A stretch of DNA of 64,000 nt from Craterostigma plantagineum. Its lineage: Eukaryota; Streptophyta; Magnoliopsida; Lamiales; Linderniaceae. Under the pieces are notes generated by a model. The model saw only the letters and a list, made by a program, of their open reading frames with translations, did not search any database and was not told the origin of the DNA. The translations under genes were made by a program, and so were the position numbers. The stretch lies in NCBI GenBank assembly GCA_027422505.1, contig JAPQWV010000687.1, positions 186,001 to 250,000 of the forward strand, in the 5' to 3' direction. Each line of letters opens with the position of its first letter. The stretch's first letter is position 1. Of this stretch, positions 22,130-35,523 are shown piece after piece.

Positions 22130-22700
22130 AAAAAAACACTGTTGGGAGACACGGCCGTCCCTAGCCATGTATGAGCAAGACGGCCTTGCGGCCATCTTAC
22201 ACGGCCCCCAACATGGCCGTGTCTGCCCGTGTAGGAGCAAGACAATCTCACGGCCTACTCACACGGCCGCAGACATGGCCGTGTGGGTTCAAAAAAATAA
22301 TAATAATAAAAAAATATTAAAATTAAAAATTTAAAAAAAAAAGATTAATAATAAATAAATAAAATAACAAAAAAAAACAAATATATATAATAACAAAACA
22401 AAAAAATAATTTTAGAAAAAAAAAAGAAAGAAAAGAGAGCCCGACTTCCACACGGCCACACACATGGCCGTGTAGCATTGAGAAAATCTTACGGCAGATT
22501 AACATGGACGTTAACACGGGCGTAGTGTCTCTCCATACCATAACAAAAAATAATAACAATAATAATAATAAAAAACTAACTATATAAAAAAAGTAATAAT
22601 AAACGATTTCTACACGGCCTTGAACATGGCCGTTTTTTGTTTTATAGCAATTCACGGCAGCTTCACATGGCCTTCAACATGGCCATGTCTATTGGATGTC
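22130..22700. repeat. Cluster of ACATGGCCGTGT-type palindromes
   Basis: Variants of ACACGGCC, ACATGGCCGTGT and CACGGCCNNNNACATGGCC appear at least twelve times, in blocks at 22145-22290, 22440-22520 and 22610-22690. A/T simple sequence separates the blocks. It lies between the integrase end of gypsy copy 1 and the gag of copy 2, where Tat/Athila-type elements carry repeat-rich non-coding spacers. Confidence 0.75.
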
Positions 22701-23379
22701 TATATATATAAAAAAATTAACATCACTTCATTCTTAACAAGTCGAAGTTTACACACATTACACACACTTCACTCGACCTTCTTCCATACAATTCCCCCAC
22801 ATAATCAATCATAAAACCTCTCTTACCAAATACGCTCCGGTGAGCCTCTAACATCTATTAACATCGATTTATGAAAGGAAGGTAAAATCTTCTAACACCC
22901 TCAATTTCGTGCTTAACAAGCCTTTTCCGATTTTTCCTCGTTTTGATGCCCGCAACTTATGTATTAGGGGTAGAACTTGTAGTTCATGAATTGGGTCTTG
23001 CTAATTTCACTTCAGTGGCATATGAATTTTCATGTTTATCAAGAACCCAAATTTCGAGATTGGGGAATGCATAATTCTCGTTTATGTTGTTATTTAATGT
23101 GAGTTTTCGGTTTGAGAGGCAATATATTACCTTGCAAACATGATGGGTTAGCTAATTTCAACAATGTTGCTAGTTAATTTCATGTTCATTATTTGCGCGT
23201 AGCACGTGTTCGATGAAATGCCTCACTTGGGTTGGGGTTGATTTGTTACCTACTTAATTGGATTTGATGAAGACAAGCTTGTCTCTTTGTGTGGATTATG
23301 AAGATGAAGTTTGATCGAGTTGAGCTAGCTTCGATTTAAATTTTTTCTTCTCGAGACTCACATTCACTTTGTAGGTACG
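22700..23379. other. Non-coding leader of gypsy element 2
   Basis: No coding sequence or primer-binding site was recognised between the palindrome cluster and the gag start at 23380. A possible LTR boundary could not be placed. Confidence 0.4.
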
Positions 23380-24180
23380 ATGTCTCGACGAAACCCGACA
23401 CATGCTAGCTCGTCCCGCCACCCACGCAACACCACCTCTAGCCCACCGGCACGCAACCGGCGGCGCGGGCCATCAGACACGGTGGATTTGCTATCCGCTA
23501 TGGGCACTTTCACTAGTGACGATGCCCGTGGAAAGCGGTACGATAGGCTCAAAGGCATGAAATTCTTGCGCACCGATCGACTCCACCGAGAGACCCTCGA
23601 GCGCATCCAAACCTTGCGTATGGAAATCAAAACTACCACGAGCAAGGCCCATCGAGATTCCAACCCATACAGTCTGGTTTCCAAGGCGGACCACCACGTC
23701 AGTATCAGAACGCGTCCGTGGGGTCGGTACTAGATGACATGGGGGAGATAAAGGATATGATGAAGGCACTCCTCACGAAGTTCAACAACACCACCGAGGC
23801 TCACAGGAGTCGAATGACGAAGATGGAGGAGTATATGGAAGCCAACAAGATATGTGCTCAGAAGACAGATGCATCGATTAAGAAGTTGGAGCAGCTAGTG
23901 GGCCAAATGGCGAAGCAATTGGCGGGGCGAAACCAAGGATCACTCCCAAGCTACACCGAGCAAAGCCCTAAGGAGTATTGCAAGGCGGTGATCTTGAGGA
24001 GCGGAGAGAGTTGCGGGAGGTGTCCGCCAAAAAGAAAACGAAGGAGAATGCTGACTTTGAGGTCCATGACAAGCCGGAAGTGGGGGAAAACAAAGGCGAC
24101 GATGTCGAGAAGGCCAAAGCTGAGAAAGAGAAGGTCGAGCCTGTAAAAGAAAATGCGAAGGAGTTTTTGTACGACCACTA
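23380..24180 (+). pseudogene. Gypsy element 2: gag, internally deleted
   Basis: The ATG at 23380 starts MSRRNPTHASSSRHPRN, followed by RGKRYDRLKGMKFLRTDRLH. The frame then jumps near 23640 to FQPIQSGFQGGPPRQYQ and VGSVLDDMGEIKDMMKALL, then LVGQMAKQLAGRNQGSLPS and YCKAVILRSGE. The last motifs are those found just before the protease in Athila/Tat gag. The central retrotransposon gag domain is missing, which points to a deletion of several hundred codons near 23640. Confidence 0.75.
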
Positions 24181-24289
24181 GTGAAGCCATACTAGTCGAA
24201 GATTCACTACCCAGCTCGGATGAAGAAGTACAGAGACGAGGCACATTTTGGTTAATTTATGAGTATGTGTAAAGAATTGCATATTAACT

Positions 24290-24770
24290 TAACGTTTGTT
24301 GAAGCTATTACGTAGATGCCCAGTTTTGCTAAGTTCCTGAAGGACTTGATGACGAATTGAAGGAAGCTCGACATGTCTCTACAGTATGCCTAGGAGGGGA
24401 GTGTTCGGCGATACTCCAGAGCAAGATGCCGAAGAAACTCAAGGACCCAGGGAGTTTTAATATTCCCTGTCTTATAGGCGATTTATTAGTTGAAGTGCTT
24501 TAGCTGATCTAGGAGCTAACATATATTTAAATGCCGTATTCCATGTTTAAACTATGATTCGGCCAACCACGATCCACTAGAATTAGCCTCCAATTAGCTG
24601 ATAGACCTCTAGGTGTTATCGAGGATGCACTAGTTAAAGTAGATAAGTTCATGATTCCAGCTGATTTCGCTATCTTAGACATGGAGGAAGATGATAATGT
24701 CCCATTAATCCTAGGTAGACCATTCTTAGCTACAGGCGAGACTATGATAGGTTAGGAATGGGACGTTGAC
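24290..24770 (+). pseudogene. Gypsy element 2: aspartic protease region, decayed
   Basis: Pieces in shifted frames read PKKLKDPGSFNIPCLIG, then PADFAILDMEEDDNVPLILG and RPFLATGETMI. These are the standard protease-domain phrases of plant gypsy elements. Stops interrupt the region around the active site. Confidence 0.75.
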
Positions 24771-25239
24771 TTTGACGGTAGATGGCGAGAAAGTTATGTT
24801 CAATATGGCTGATTCGATGAAAAAGAGTAATGAGCATGACGGTAAGTGTTATTACTTAGACGCTTTTGAGCACGATTTTCTTTTTTCTGCGCAAGGTCTA
24901 TCACAGGTTTCCGGCGAGCAAAATACGCAGTATGGCAATTGACGAGTGTGAGGAGGAGGTTGATGAGCTCATAATAATCATCGACAAAACAGCGAAGAGG
25001 ATAGGGAAAAGAGCTCGGTCGAGGAGCCATCGGTCCTAGAATTGAAGCCGTTGCCTGACCACCTCGAGTACGCATTTCTAGGTAGCAATTAAGGTTGCCG
25101 GTCATTATTTTTCAAGCCTCGATGAAGGACAGCAGAGCCAGCTCTTGGACGTATTGAGAGAGCACAAGAAGGCATTGGTGTGGTGATATCTGGCATCAGG
25201 GGGATCAGTCGCACAAGATTTTTATGGAGGACGAGTTCA

Positions 25240-26540
25240 AGCCAGTCGCTCAATGTCAAAGGCGACTCAATCCAAGTATCAATGATGTCGAGAAGTAGGA
25301 GATTATTAAGCTACTAGACGCAGGAATGATCTGCCCTATCTCAGACAGCGCATGGGTAAGTCCTGTCCAAGTGGTCCCAAAGAAGGGCGGTATGACAATC
25401 ATCACCAGCGCCACAATCATCACCAGCGCCAAGAATGACTTGATTCCAATGAGGACCGTGACTGGGTGGCGCGTGCGTATAGACTACCGAAAGTTGAATG
25501 ACGCCATGAGAAATGACCATTTTCCTTTACCATTTATCGACCTAATGTTAGAAAAATTATCTGGTCACTCAGTTTATTGTTTTCTTGATGGTTTATCAGG
25601 ATACCTGCAGATACCTATAGCGTCTTAGGACCAAGAGAAGACCACATTCACTTGCCCGTTCGGAACGTTTGCGTATCGAAGGATGCCTTTCGGTCTTGCA
25701 TTGCCCCAGCCACCTTCCAGCAATGCATGATGGCTATATTCGACGAGTTGGTAAGAGAGGTAATTGAGGTGTTTATGGATTATTTTTCAGCTTTTGGTTC
25801 GTCGTTTGATGTGTGTTTGTCTAATTTGAAGCTTGTACTCGCACGTTGCGAGGAGACGAACTTGGCGCTTAATTGGGAAAAATGTCACTTTATGGTTCGA
25901 GAAGGCATAGTTCTGGGCCATAAGATTTCCTCTAAAGGAATCGAAGTGGACCGAGCTATAGAGACTATAGAAAAGTTGCCCGTTCCCTCGAACGTGAAGT
26001 CGATTAGGAGTTTTCTAGGTCATGCTGGTTTTTACCATCGATTTATTAATGATTTTTCTAAGATTGCATGACCTATGACTAAACTACTTGAAAAAGATGC
26101 TCCATTGAGTTTTATGATGAGTGCTTGCATGCGTTTAATTTACTTAAGGACCAACTTATCACAGTACCTATTATGGTCGCCCCGACTAGGGGTTGGCCTT
26201 TGAACTAATGTACGATGCTAGTGATTACGCAGTTGGAGCCGTACAAGGCAGCACAGGACACCACTTCAGGCCTATTTACTACGCCAGTAAGACGTTAGAC
26301 GCAAGCCAAGCCAACTACACGACCACAGAAAAGGAGATTTTAGCTGTCGTGTTCACATTCGATAAAATCAGGTCATATCTAATTTTGTCGAAATTTATTA
26401 TTTTTACCGAATGCCAAGCCTCGGCTAATCAGATGGATCCTACTCCTTCAAGAGTTTTATATTGAGATTCGAGATAAGAAAGGCGCGAAGAATCTGGCGG
26501 TGGATCACCTCTCTCGACTAAAGGAGTTCGAGATTCATCC
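25240..26540 (+). pseudogene. Gypsy element 2: reverse transcriptase and RNase H, decayed
   Basis: Recognised in order: LLDAGMICPISDSAWVSPVQ, WRVRIDYRKLNDAMRNDHFP, YCFLDGLSGYLQIPIA, VFMDYFSAFGSSFDVCL, GIVLGHKISSKGIEVDRA, SIRSFLGHAGFYHRFI, and in RNase H DASDYAVGAV, FRPIYYASKTL and YTTTEKEILAVVF. The polymerase motif, normally MDD followed by F, reads MDYF, so one catalytic aspartate is changed to tyrosine. A repeated TCATCACCAGCGCCA near 25397 is a small local duplication. Several stops and frameshifts are present. Confidence 0.87.
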
Positions 26541-26559
26541 CAGACGACCGCTTACACTC

Positions 26560-27820
26560 AATACAAGTGGTAAGCGATGATACTCCTTGGTTTGCATATT
26601 TGGCTAATTATCTTGTTGTAAGGGTCCTACCAAAGGGGTACACAAGTCAACAAAAGAAGAAATTCATTTCTGACCTGAAGTACTACTTTTGGGAAGATCC
26701 GTATGTTTTCAGGTGATGTGCCGACCAAATGATACGGCGATGTGTTTCTTCCCCTGAGACGATGAAGATCCTTGGTCATTGCCATAGCGGACCGACTGGA
26801 GGGCATTATGCAGCGCACCGCACCGCTCAAAGGTACGTTCGCATTTGTGATCAGTGCCAGTGCGCAGGTAATCTCTCAAAACGCAATGAAATGCCTCAAA
26901 ACTTCATCTTAGTATGTGAGATTTTCGATGTATGGGGTATAGATTCTATAGGTCCCTTCCGTAGCTCGTATAACATAATTATATTCTGGTTGCTCTAGAC
27001 TTTGTGTCTAAAGGGGCCGAGGCCCAAGTTTTACCCACAAATGATGCTAGGGTTGTAGTAAGATTTTTACGAGCACTATTTTCATGATTTGGGGCACCTT
27101 ATGCATTATTAGCGATAGAGGCGCACATTTTTGCAACACCCAATTAGCACGTACATTAGAGCATTACGGTGTTAGACATGGCCTATCCACCCCATATCAC
27201 CCCCAGGCTAGCGGTCAGGTAGAAGTGGTGAACCGTGAGCTGAAGGGAATCCTTGAAATAACTATAGAGGGGAATCGTAGGGATTTGGCAAATAAGTTGA
27301 ATGATGCACTTTGGGCATATAGAACTGCATTTAAAACACCAATAGGCACTACACCGTATAGATTGGTATACGGGAAGGCGTGCAACCTTCCCGTCGAAAT
27401 TGAGCATAAGGCATATTGGGCGATCAAGTCACTGAACTTGGATTTGGGTGAAGCCAGCGGAAAGCGAGAACTCCAAATTAATGAGCTAGACGAGTGGCTC
27501 GGCTAATGATAACGCTCGAATGTATAAGGAGCGCTCGAAAGCCTACCATGATAGGAAGATTAGGCAAATGCGAGAGTTTCAAGAAGGGGACCAAGTCCTC
27601 CTCTTTAACTCTAGACTTAGGTTATTTCTCGGCAAACTTAGACCATGTTGGTCGGGACCGTTCACAGTTACTCGTGTTTTTCCTTACGGTACTGTCGAGA
27701 TTTCCGGTATGGAGAAGGGTACGTTCAAGGTGAATGGCCACAGGCTGAAGCACTACCACCGAGGCGATGGAGTCCTAAGTGACAAGGAGGTAATGTACCT
27801 CGGCTTCAAGGAAACGTAGA
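26560..27820 (+). pseudogene. Gypsy element 2: integrase, decayed
   Basis: [17 protein letters not shown] and [19 protein letters not shown] form the zinc finger, with a deletion between them relative to gypsy copy 1. The core has [21 protein letters not shown] and [19 protein letters not shown]. The C-terminal tail (27520-27819) is open: [17 protein letters not shown], then WSGPFTVTRVFPYGTVEIS and FKVNGHRLKHY. Frames change at about 26990, 27090 and 27506. Confidence 0.86.
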
Positions 27821-30800
27821 TCGAGAAAAGGAACGTCCGGCTCAAGACGTTAAAGAAGCGCTTCTTGGGAGGCAATCCAGGTTTCTGTATTCACGTCTAG
27901 TTTATGCCTTAGTTCAATTGCATTTCACGTTTATCTTCAATATAACAAAAAAAACTTGGGGATTGGCGAGGCTTTTTGTGATTAGTATCAATGTTGTCCA
28001 CCTGATTTTCCTAAGATGCCTATTACTATTAATTTTCTAATATATGTTTTATCCCTATTTTCTTTGCTTATTTTAAAAGGCCATGTGGCACTGATAAATG
28101 AAATTTATGTCGTGTTTTGTACCCCGTAAAAGCGTAATATCGGTTGTTATTTATTTGAAATTTCCTTGAATATCATAAAGTTACGTTTATATTTTATTTT
28201 TGATTGATATTGAGAAAAAGACTACAACCGGGCATTCGGGCTTGAATTAATTTAAGGAACATTCGAAACAAATATAGGCCCAAAAACAATTTAGCCGAAG
28301 ATTAAAACTCATGCCAAGTGAAAGCCTAGCCCAACCCTTGATAGAATGAAGTAGATACGCAAATATATATTATCACCCACATGATCGATTGCCAGAGCAT
28401 ACAAAAGAAGAAGAATAAAAAAACGAAAAATGATGAAAAGAAACAAAGAGGAGACCCACAAGACGAAAGATTTGCAACGAAGAAAGATTCGTACACACAA
28501 CGCAAACTAATGAAGAAAAAGAGCACGGCTCGGGAAAAGAAAATCAAGTTACGCCGTTCTTGAGCAGCTATGAAGATTTGATGTCTCTCCCTCCACCTAT
28601 AAATAAGGTCAGCTGCGTGAAAAGAAAGGAGAGACGGTGGGGAAATCAACGTAAAGAGCAAAGCTTGGAGGTGTGCCGAAAGCTGTGGCTGATCGGCGAC
28701 GACAGCGAGAGAGGGCTGATCTCGAGACTGTGAAGTGAAGGCGCGGAACTGCGACTGCTTGAGCTGTGAGCGGGCGCGTGTGAGCAACAGCTACGAGGCA
28801 GCAGCTGCATGGACTGGCGGAGGGCTGATCCGAGCCGGGTTCACGAGCGAGGTAACAAGCTAAGTTTTGGTTACGATTGGCCTGCATGCGTGTTATGATC
28901 CAGAGAAGGGGCAGCAGACGCGATTGCCGTGTGCATTCCCAATTCGCCTACCACCTGCTCGACAAAAGTCCTCAACGAAGGATCAACCACATAGGCGAAA
29001 TTCAGGGAAGAATTATGTTTTTCTCTTTGTTATTTACGCTCCTCGTTGTGTTAGTATTTAATATGAGTGGCTAAATCCCGTAGTATTTGAGATTAGATGA
29101 ACCCTAGCGAGATCGTACGTATGTTGAACATATTATTGATATGCTTTTTATTATGACTCTGTTATGATATATGCTCTTGTTTTGATTATGTCTATGTGGT
29201 CGCTATAATTGTTGGGAAATCGAACGCTACGCTCGAGAGAGAGGCGACGATTAGACCATTCGTAAACGAGCGGAATAAACTCATCGCTGGAGATAGGTTG
29301 AACTACCCCGCCGGATTAGAGTCAAATCTAATAGCGGGATTCATCGTTATTTATTGCGGTATGCGCTTAAGTAAGTTGGGGAAGCTTGCCCAGCTATTTA
29401 AGACGTAGATTAGTTGTTACGTGTCGAAGTGAGTAAGCGCAGTTTTGCCCAATCGTAGAAACCCGTATACATACCATAGGAATCCTCACGGTCTAATAAT
29501 TAGCAGCTTGTTAGTCGTTCGATCGAGCTAGGGGGATTCGAAGTCTCAAATACGTTTGCTTTCATAAAGTCGTCCCGGCTCCGTTATCGTTACTTTATCA
29601 AATTTTTGTTTTTGTTTTTATCTTTAATGAGTTTATCGTTATTTATATTTGCGAAATTGATGATGCGAACATACCCAAAAATATGGCATAATTTTTTTCA
29701 AAAATCATTGTTCTTATCTATTAAAGGATGATTTCAGGTAGATATCTTGTGCGTAATTAGGATACATATACGTAGTCGATTTCTTTCTTGCATGATGAAC
29801 TTAGCGGTACTTGAGAGATTCATCCGCATAACCTTATTTTTGTGATATTTTGAGCTTACGAGCTTTACGCTCATTTCTTTGGTTGTGTGAAACGTGCCTA
29901 ATATACTTCTCTCTAGAACTTGCTCGCGTATTACGTGCTGAAACTGCTTAAGGTGAAAATGTGTGAAAATGGGGAATGCATTAGGAATTAGTCCATAGCC
30001 AATTCTGACTGCGCCTGATCAACGTAGTTAGCCACTTTGAGCCTGAGCCTTTTATTTTCGAAACCCGATATTCATAGCTAACAACCTAAATAAGCCTTTA
30101 GAATTAAACCCCATGGGAGCGATAATGTAAGTGAAGGATGAATGACGGAGTCACGATGCACAATTAAGTCAAATGTCTGACAAACACCGAAGTCGGAAAA
30201 ATAAACAAAAAAAAAAAGCAGAAAAAATTTGAGAATAGCTAAGAACCTTTCCTCCAATAATCTTTCACTATCGAGAGCATATTTTTAGAAGTTGAGATGT
30301 CGAAAGAAGAAAGGCTTGGTATTTAAAAAAAAAAAGAGGGAAAGAAAAAAATTGGGTGGAAATCAGATGGTCGCGCATTCGTGACAAAGGCATGGTTCCA
30401 ACAAGACTCTAGCTCATATCCTTTTGCGCTTAGCCCTTGAATATTTTGGATATTTATCCTGTTAATACCCAGTAAAGTCATTCCGATTCACACTTTATTA
30501 CTTGGGGTAGTAGATTTACAAATCACTTGCAAGCTTATCGTAGAGATTAGATTAGTGCATGAATAGAGAGATTTCACAGGCATATTAAGCCTATACACTG
30601 TGTGATTTGAGTGAATCCCCGTGAGGTACGAATCTGGATTGATATTGCTAAAGAATTTGTGTAGTTAGATGCACCTTCAAATGGGTTTCCGACATTACTT
30701 GCATTATATCATTACACGATTCAATCTTGAAAGATAAGTTGCAGGATTTAAATGTTAATTTTATGCCTTATTATTTTTATTTGCTCGAGGGCAAATAAAC

Positions 30801-31651
30801 GCTTAAGTGTGGCGATATTGATAAACGTAATTTCATACGTTTATATTTACTATATTAAGTCGTTTCCGATCATTATGAAGCCGCTTTGAATATCCTAGCA
30901 CTTAAATGTGAGTTAATGGCAATATTTACGTTTTTACGACAGTTTTGCGGCAGTTTGGTATTTCTTGCAGATCACGGGGTAAACGATGTCCGATGGACCT
31001 GAGATTTTAGCCGAAGATAGAAGATAGCTGATATCGATTTTGACAAAAGGGATTTCTATTCCGAGTCCCAGAATGGAAGATACAAATTTTTTAACACACC
31101 ACTTTGCTACGCAAAAACAGTCAGCAAAAACAGTCAGTTTTGATTGGTCAAAGCCCAATATGAATCAGCCCGACCTAATAGCCCAGCCAGGATAGATACA
31201 TTATACATACATAGGAACTCACACGCATGCTCAAGGAAAGAAGACCCACAAACAAACAACACAAGCTAGAAACACGAAAGGAAAAGAAACAAAGCAAAAG
31301 CCAACATTGACCCACGCCATCCGCGACGATGCTTTCCAAGACAAACATTCATCAAGAGGAACAGAGGCAGCATTGAAAAAGGAGCTCATAGCTGAATAAA
31401 AAGGGGAAGCTCTGGAAGCTCTCAACCACCGCTCAAAACATCAACACGTTGTACACCTTTCCAAGCTCGTACAGCATCATAGTTTAGAAGAAAGCAGGCA
31501 GCTCTGGGAGTGAAGCGCACAGCCCAATCGAAAAGCTCACAGCGGAACTAGAAGGAAAATGGCAGCCTAATTAAAAGGAGTGCGCATCTGGAATAGAAAC
31601 AGCACAGACCTGATACAACGACGACCTAGACTTGATAGAGCGTGTCCTAAG
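27821..31651. other. LTR-like and non-coding gypsy sequence
   Basis: After the integrase comes the conserved block GAAGCGCTTCTTGGGAGGCA (27854-27873). An LTR-like block appears to start at about 28100 (TGATAAATGAAATTTATG) and holds a TATAAATA box at 28598-28605. From about 29700 to 30810 lies non-coding DNA with CCACTTTGAGCCTGAGCC (about 30031), common in the 3' spacers of Athila/Tat elements. It closes with CTCGAGGGCAAATAAACGC. A second LTR-like block begins at about 30819 with TGATAAACGTAATTTCATAC. No intact protein gene is seen; the short frames here are chance ORFs. Exact LTR limits and target duplications could not be fixed by eye. Confidence 0.5.
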
Positions 31652-31784
31652 CAGGGGCGGATCCAAAACAATATACTCGGGGGCCGTGAGGAATAAATAG
31701 AATACGCAAAGCTAAATTTAATATATCGTCAATACAAAAACAATAGTTTGAACGACAATGATTAAGCATAACAAATAAAACTTT

Positions 31785-33700
31785 CTAACTAAAAAGAATT
31801 CGACGTTCTTTTAGATTTTCGAAGTCCTCAATAATGGTTTCCATGCTCACACTTCTAGCAAATTCTCGCTCAATATATACTATTAATGCGTCAGAGAGAA
31901 AATCCTCCTCCGTTTTACTTTGAAGCCGAGTTTTCACGATATTCATTGCCGAAAATGAGCGTTCTGTCGTAGCAGTAGAAACTGGAAGAGTTAGCACGAG
32001 TACAATCACTCGAAAAACAAGATTGTATGACACAGACTTGTTAGTCTTCACCAACCATTGGCGCAATTCTGAAATAGTTGAAATTTTTTTATAATCATTG
32101 CACTTGACTATATTGTACCCGTAGTGCTTCAACTGTATCTCCAATTGCTCTAAGTCATCTTTAGTTAAATACTCCATGTAGAACTTTGAAACTAGTTCAC
32201 ATATATCCCCAATTTTGAAAGTTTCCTTCGCATTATGAGGATTTAAAGCATTACTCAGAATGAGCAATTCCATGGCATCGTTACTAAACCGACCATTAAT
32301 TCCTCGCTCACGCCTTCTTCAATCAATACAACGAGCACTTAATTAAGGAATTTCAATATTTCGAACTTCACAAAAAGTCTTTACCTTTACCAGCAAATCA
32401 TCCCAATCGTTATCCCTCATCTGTTGGAGTAAATTCTTGGTAGATACTACAAGCTCCATTGCATTTATTATATCTTGAGACTTGCTTTGTAGAGCTTGAC
32501 AAAGGACATCTGTAGTCCCCATTATATCTTTCGTAAGATGTAAGATAAACACAAAATCGAACGTTGTAATCTTATCATAAACAGATGTAGCCTCTGCTCG
32601 TTGAGAAGGAAATCCATCATCCATAACCTTAAGCAATACAGTACACGCTGCACTAAACATCTTAATTAGGCCGGTCAACGATCTCAAATGAGAACTCCAA
32701 CGTGTATCATCTGCTCGTTGTAAAGTACCAATCTGATTAAGTCCCCTCCCCGTATCTAGTTCACCAATAGCAATCAAATGTGCAATATCATCTGCATGAG
32801 CACGCTTTAATTCATCGTTACGCTTACATGAAGAACCAACAAGATTAACTATATTAGTTAATCTATCAAAAAACTGATGAATAGGTATCACATGTTTGGA
32901 TGTCGAAACTAAAGCCAATTGCAACCGATGAGCAAAGCAGTGAACATAGTAAGCACTTCTGCATTCATTCGAAATTAAAACGTGCAATCCATTGAACTCG
33001 CCTCTCATGTGACTAGCACCATCGTAACCCTGACCTCTAATGTTTTGAACGTCCAAGTTATAGTGAGATAAAGCATAATATATCACACCTTTTAATGTTA
33101 GAGCATTGTATCAGATACCTGACAAAGTCCAAAAAACGTTCTTGAATAAAATCCCCAAACCTTAGCACAAGAGACATTTGCTCTCCCTTTGACTCATCGC
33201 GGGCTTCATCTGCAATTATACAATACTTCGCAACTCCAATTTCTTCACGAATCGCATTCTTCACTCTCATAGAAATTACATGAAGTATTTGCTTTTGAAT
33301 ATCGTGACTCATATACTTGGCATTTTTTGGAGCTTTCCCAACTGCCTTCGCAAGTTCGTAATTGTACCCGGTTATGACATCCAAAAACCCAAGAAAATTA
33401 CCACGATTAGATGAGCAAGATTGCTCGTCATGACCTCTAAATGGAATTCCTTGAAGTGCAAGAAATAGTACAACATCAATATGCGTCTTTAATCGAGACG
33501 ATTAAGTGCAATTTGTTGAGCATCGAAATTGTCAAACCTCCTCGATATATGTTGTGGTTGGTTCATCAAATCCTCACACGCCTTTTGTCCTTTCCTATGT
33601 GGATCAGAAAAGTACAAGCTTTTCCGTTTTTGACTTTTCTCCAATTATCAAACCCATCAACAGTAAATGCAGTTTGATTGGAACATCCTGATGGCTTGTT
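31785..33700 (-). pseudogene. hAT transposase (TTF-finger/DUF4371 and dimerisation domains), main part
   Basis: The minus strand reads, from 33700 down: NKPSGCSNQTAFTVDGFDNW, KACEDLMNQPQHI, then EEIGVAKYCIIADEARDESK and GEQMSLVLRF, then IRGQGYDGASHMRGEFNGLH and VHCFAHRLQLALV. The C-terminal hAT dimerisation region follows: LTLPVSTATTERSFSAMNIVK and DFLSDALIVYIEREFA, ending at 31785. This is the TTF-type zinc finger/DUF4371 kind of hAT protein (ZMYM1-like). Frame breaks near 33490, 33110 and 32320 make it inactive. The catalytic Asp region (CIIADEARD) and the C-terminal motif remain recognisable. Confidence 0.9.
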
Positions 33701-33710
33701 AAAGAGATAA

Positions 33711-34052
33711 TGTTAGGAATTATTTATTGTGTTCAATTAAAGCAGGTTATCTTAATCTTGTAGTTTATTCTAATCTAGGACCCAATTGTAAATATACCCG
33801 ACTTGTGGGTATATTAGTTATATTGGGCCCAGTATGCCCATTAGGGCTTATGTATAAATACCCTAAACACATTAGTGTTTAGGGTTGCTGTATTAGAGTT
33901 GACGACTTTTCTGAAGAACTCGCGTGCGCTATCTCCGTTCCAACTCTACAATCCGTCTCGTGGTATTACTAATTTATTGCTTCCGTAATTCATCGTATCA
34001 GGTAATACTAATCCATTGAATCAGTACAAGGTTGGATAAAAACGGCCTAACA
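33711..34052 (+). repeat. 5' LTR (342 bp)
   Basis: It begins TGTTAGGAATTATTTATTG and ends GGCCTAACA. A TATA-like TATAAATA lies near 33853. The LTR is followed after 2 bp by the primer-binding site. Confidence 0.9.
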
Positions 34053-34054
34053 AG

Positions 34055-34067
34055 TGGTATCAGAGCC
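34055..34067 (+). other. Primer-binding site of the nested LTR element
   Basis: TGGTATCAGAGCC, complementary to the 3' end of initiator tRNA-Met, starts 2 bp after the LTR. Confidence 0.88.
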
Positions 34068-34319
34068 GAAATCGTGGATCAAACTCGTCGAAGTTTATTG
34101 ATATTTTACTCTGTTCGAATCTCGTCTTTTTTTCTCACGCCAAAATTTCCAGATTTTTCTCTGCTTCTGAAGAACTCATAGGTGCAAATCTGCCTTCTCG
34201 TAATACTTCATCGAAATTATCAGTCTATATGCCTTTTTTTTCTGCCGAAGAACAGATTCTGACGACGAACAGAAATTTTTCGAAGAAGGGATACTCTTTG
34301 AAATCTCTCAGTTTGAATT

Positions 34320-34700
34320 GCTCATCTAGCTCGACATCTTGCCCGAAATTTGGCTCGATGTTGATCTCGACATCTGCCCCAACATTTTACTAAGCTATAA
34401 GGATCTCGATATTTTGCTCGACATAAAGATCTCGACACCAGCCTCGACATTTTACAAAGTCAAGATCTCGACATCCTATCATCTCGACATCCTACCATCT
34501 TATGCATCTCGACATTTGAAAGTTATCGAAATCTTTTTTTAATTGAAAGTTATTTCGACATCTTATTGAGTTTTAAAAGGATTCGACATCTTTATCTCGA
34601 TAACTGCCTCGAAATTTTTACTTAGGGACCCGACATTTTGCATTCAATTCGATATTTATTTCGACATTTGATCTCGACATTTGCTGATTTTCCAGTCTCG
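34320..34700 (+). repeat. TCGACAT-rich leader repeat
   Basis: CTCGACATCT and close variants (TCGACATTT, TCGATATTT) occur about fifteen times at irregular 15-30 bp steps. A second, different repeated texture (GCGAAA...TTTTCAAAAC) fills 35110-35400. No credible gene lies in 34068-35756. Confidence 0.6.
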
Positions 34701-35489
34701 TGATCATTTGATTTTAAAATTGGATTTCTCGATAAAATCATCCCACGCACAACCTCCAAAAACTCATCATTGATTACATACATATAAACACGTCCACTCA
34801 CATACTAATTATATATATCCATATTTCACATCAAACTCATGAGTCATCATCCATATGCCTTTCTCATTCGCATTCTTAGTAACACACACGTCACCGTCTA
34901 CTAGAACACTAATCATCCACGTGTTTTTAAGCATCTCACTCAGTTATCATCACTCATAATTATTATATATATAAATATATGCACCGATATATATATTATA
35001 TGCATAACATTCGCAAACTCATGAAATCACCCACGTTGCCTTGCATTCACTCATCATTATTTCTCATAATTGTTATATAATCAGTACACATATATTTTAA
35101 AAAAAAAAAGGAGTTTGCGAAAGATTATTTTGGAAACTGTACATCTGCGAAACATTTCTCAAAACCTTTTGCGAAAGCTTTTTCTCAAAACATTTTTGCG
35201 GAGGCCTGCTTTTATCGAAACTCATATTTTCGAAACCTCATCTGTTTTCGAACCCAAAAACATCATGGCACATTATAGAAGCTTTTAGTATCTTTTCGAA
35301 GTTTTCGACATTACTTCAAAACTTTTCGGTGTACACCAAAAAGTTTTCAACGCTTAAATTTCACCGTATTTCACGAAATACTAAAACTTTTCGAACAGAT
35401 TCTTTAAAAGCCAAACATTCTAATATCTACATCATTCAACGAAAATTGCACTTCCCTAGTTCTTATTATCTTGTGATTATCTTATTTCC

Positions 35490-35523
<34 letters not shown>

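Noticed and set aside
28326..28887. Minus-strand frames of 92-153 codons
   Set aside because: They lie in an LTR-like block with a plus-strand TATA box; the leucine/phenylalanine-rich text looks like chance translation.
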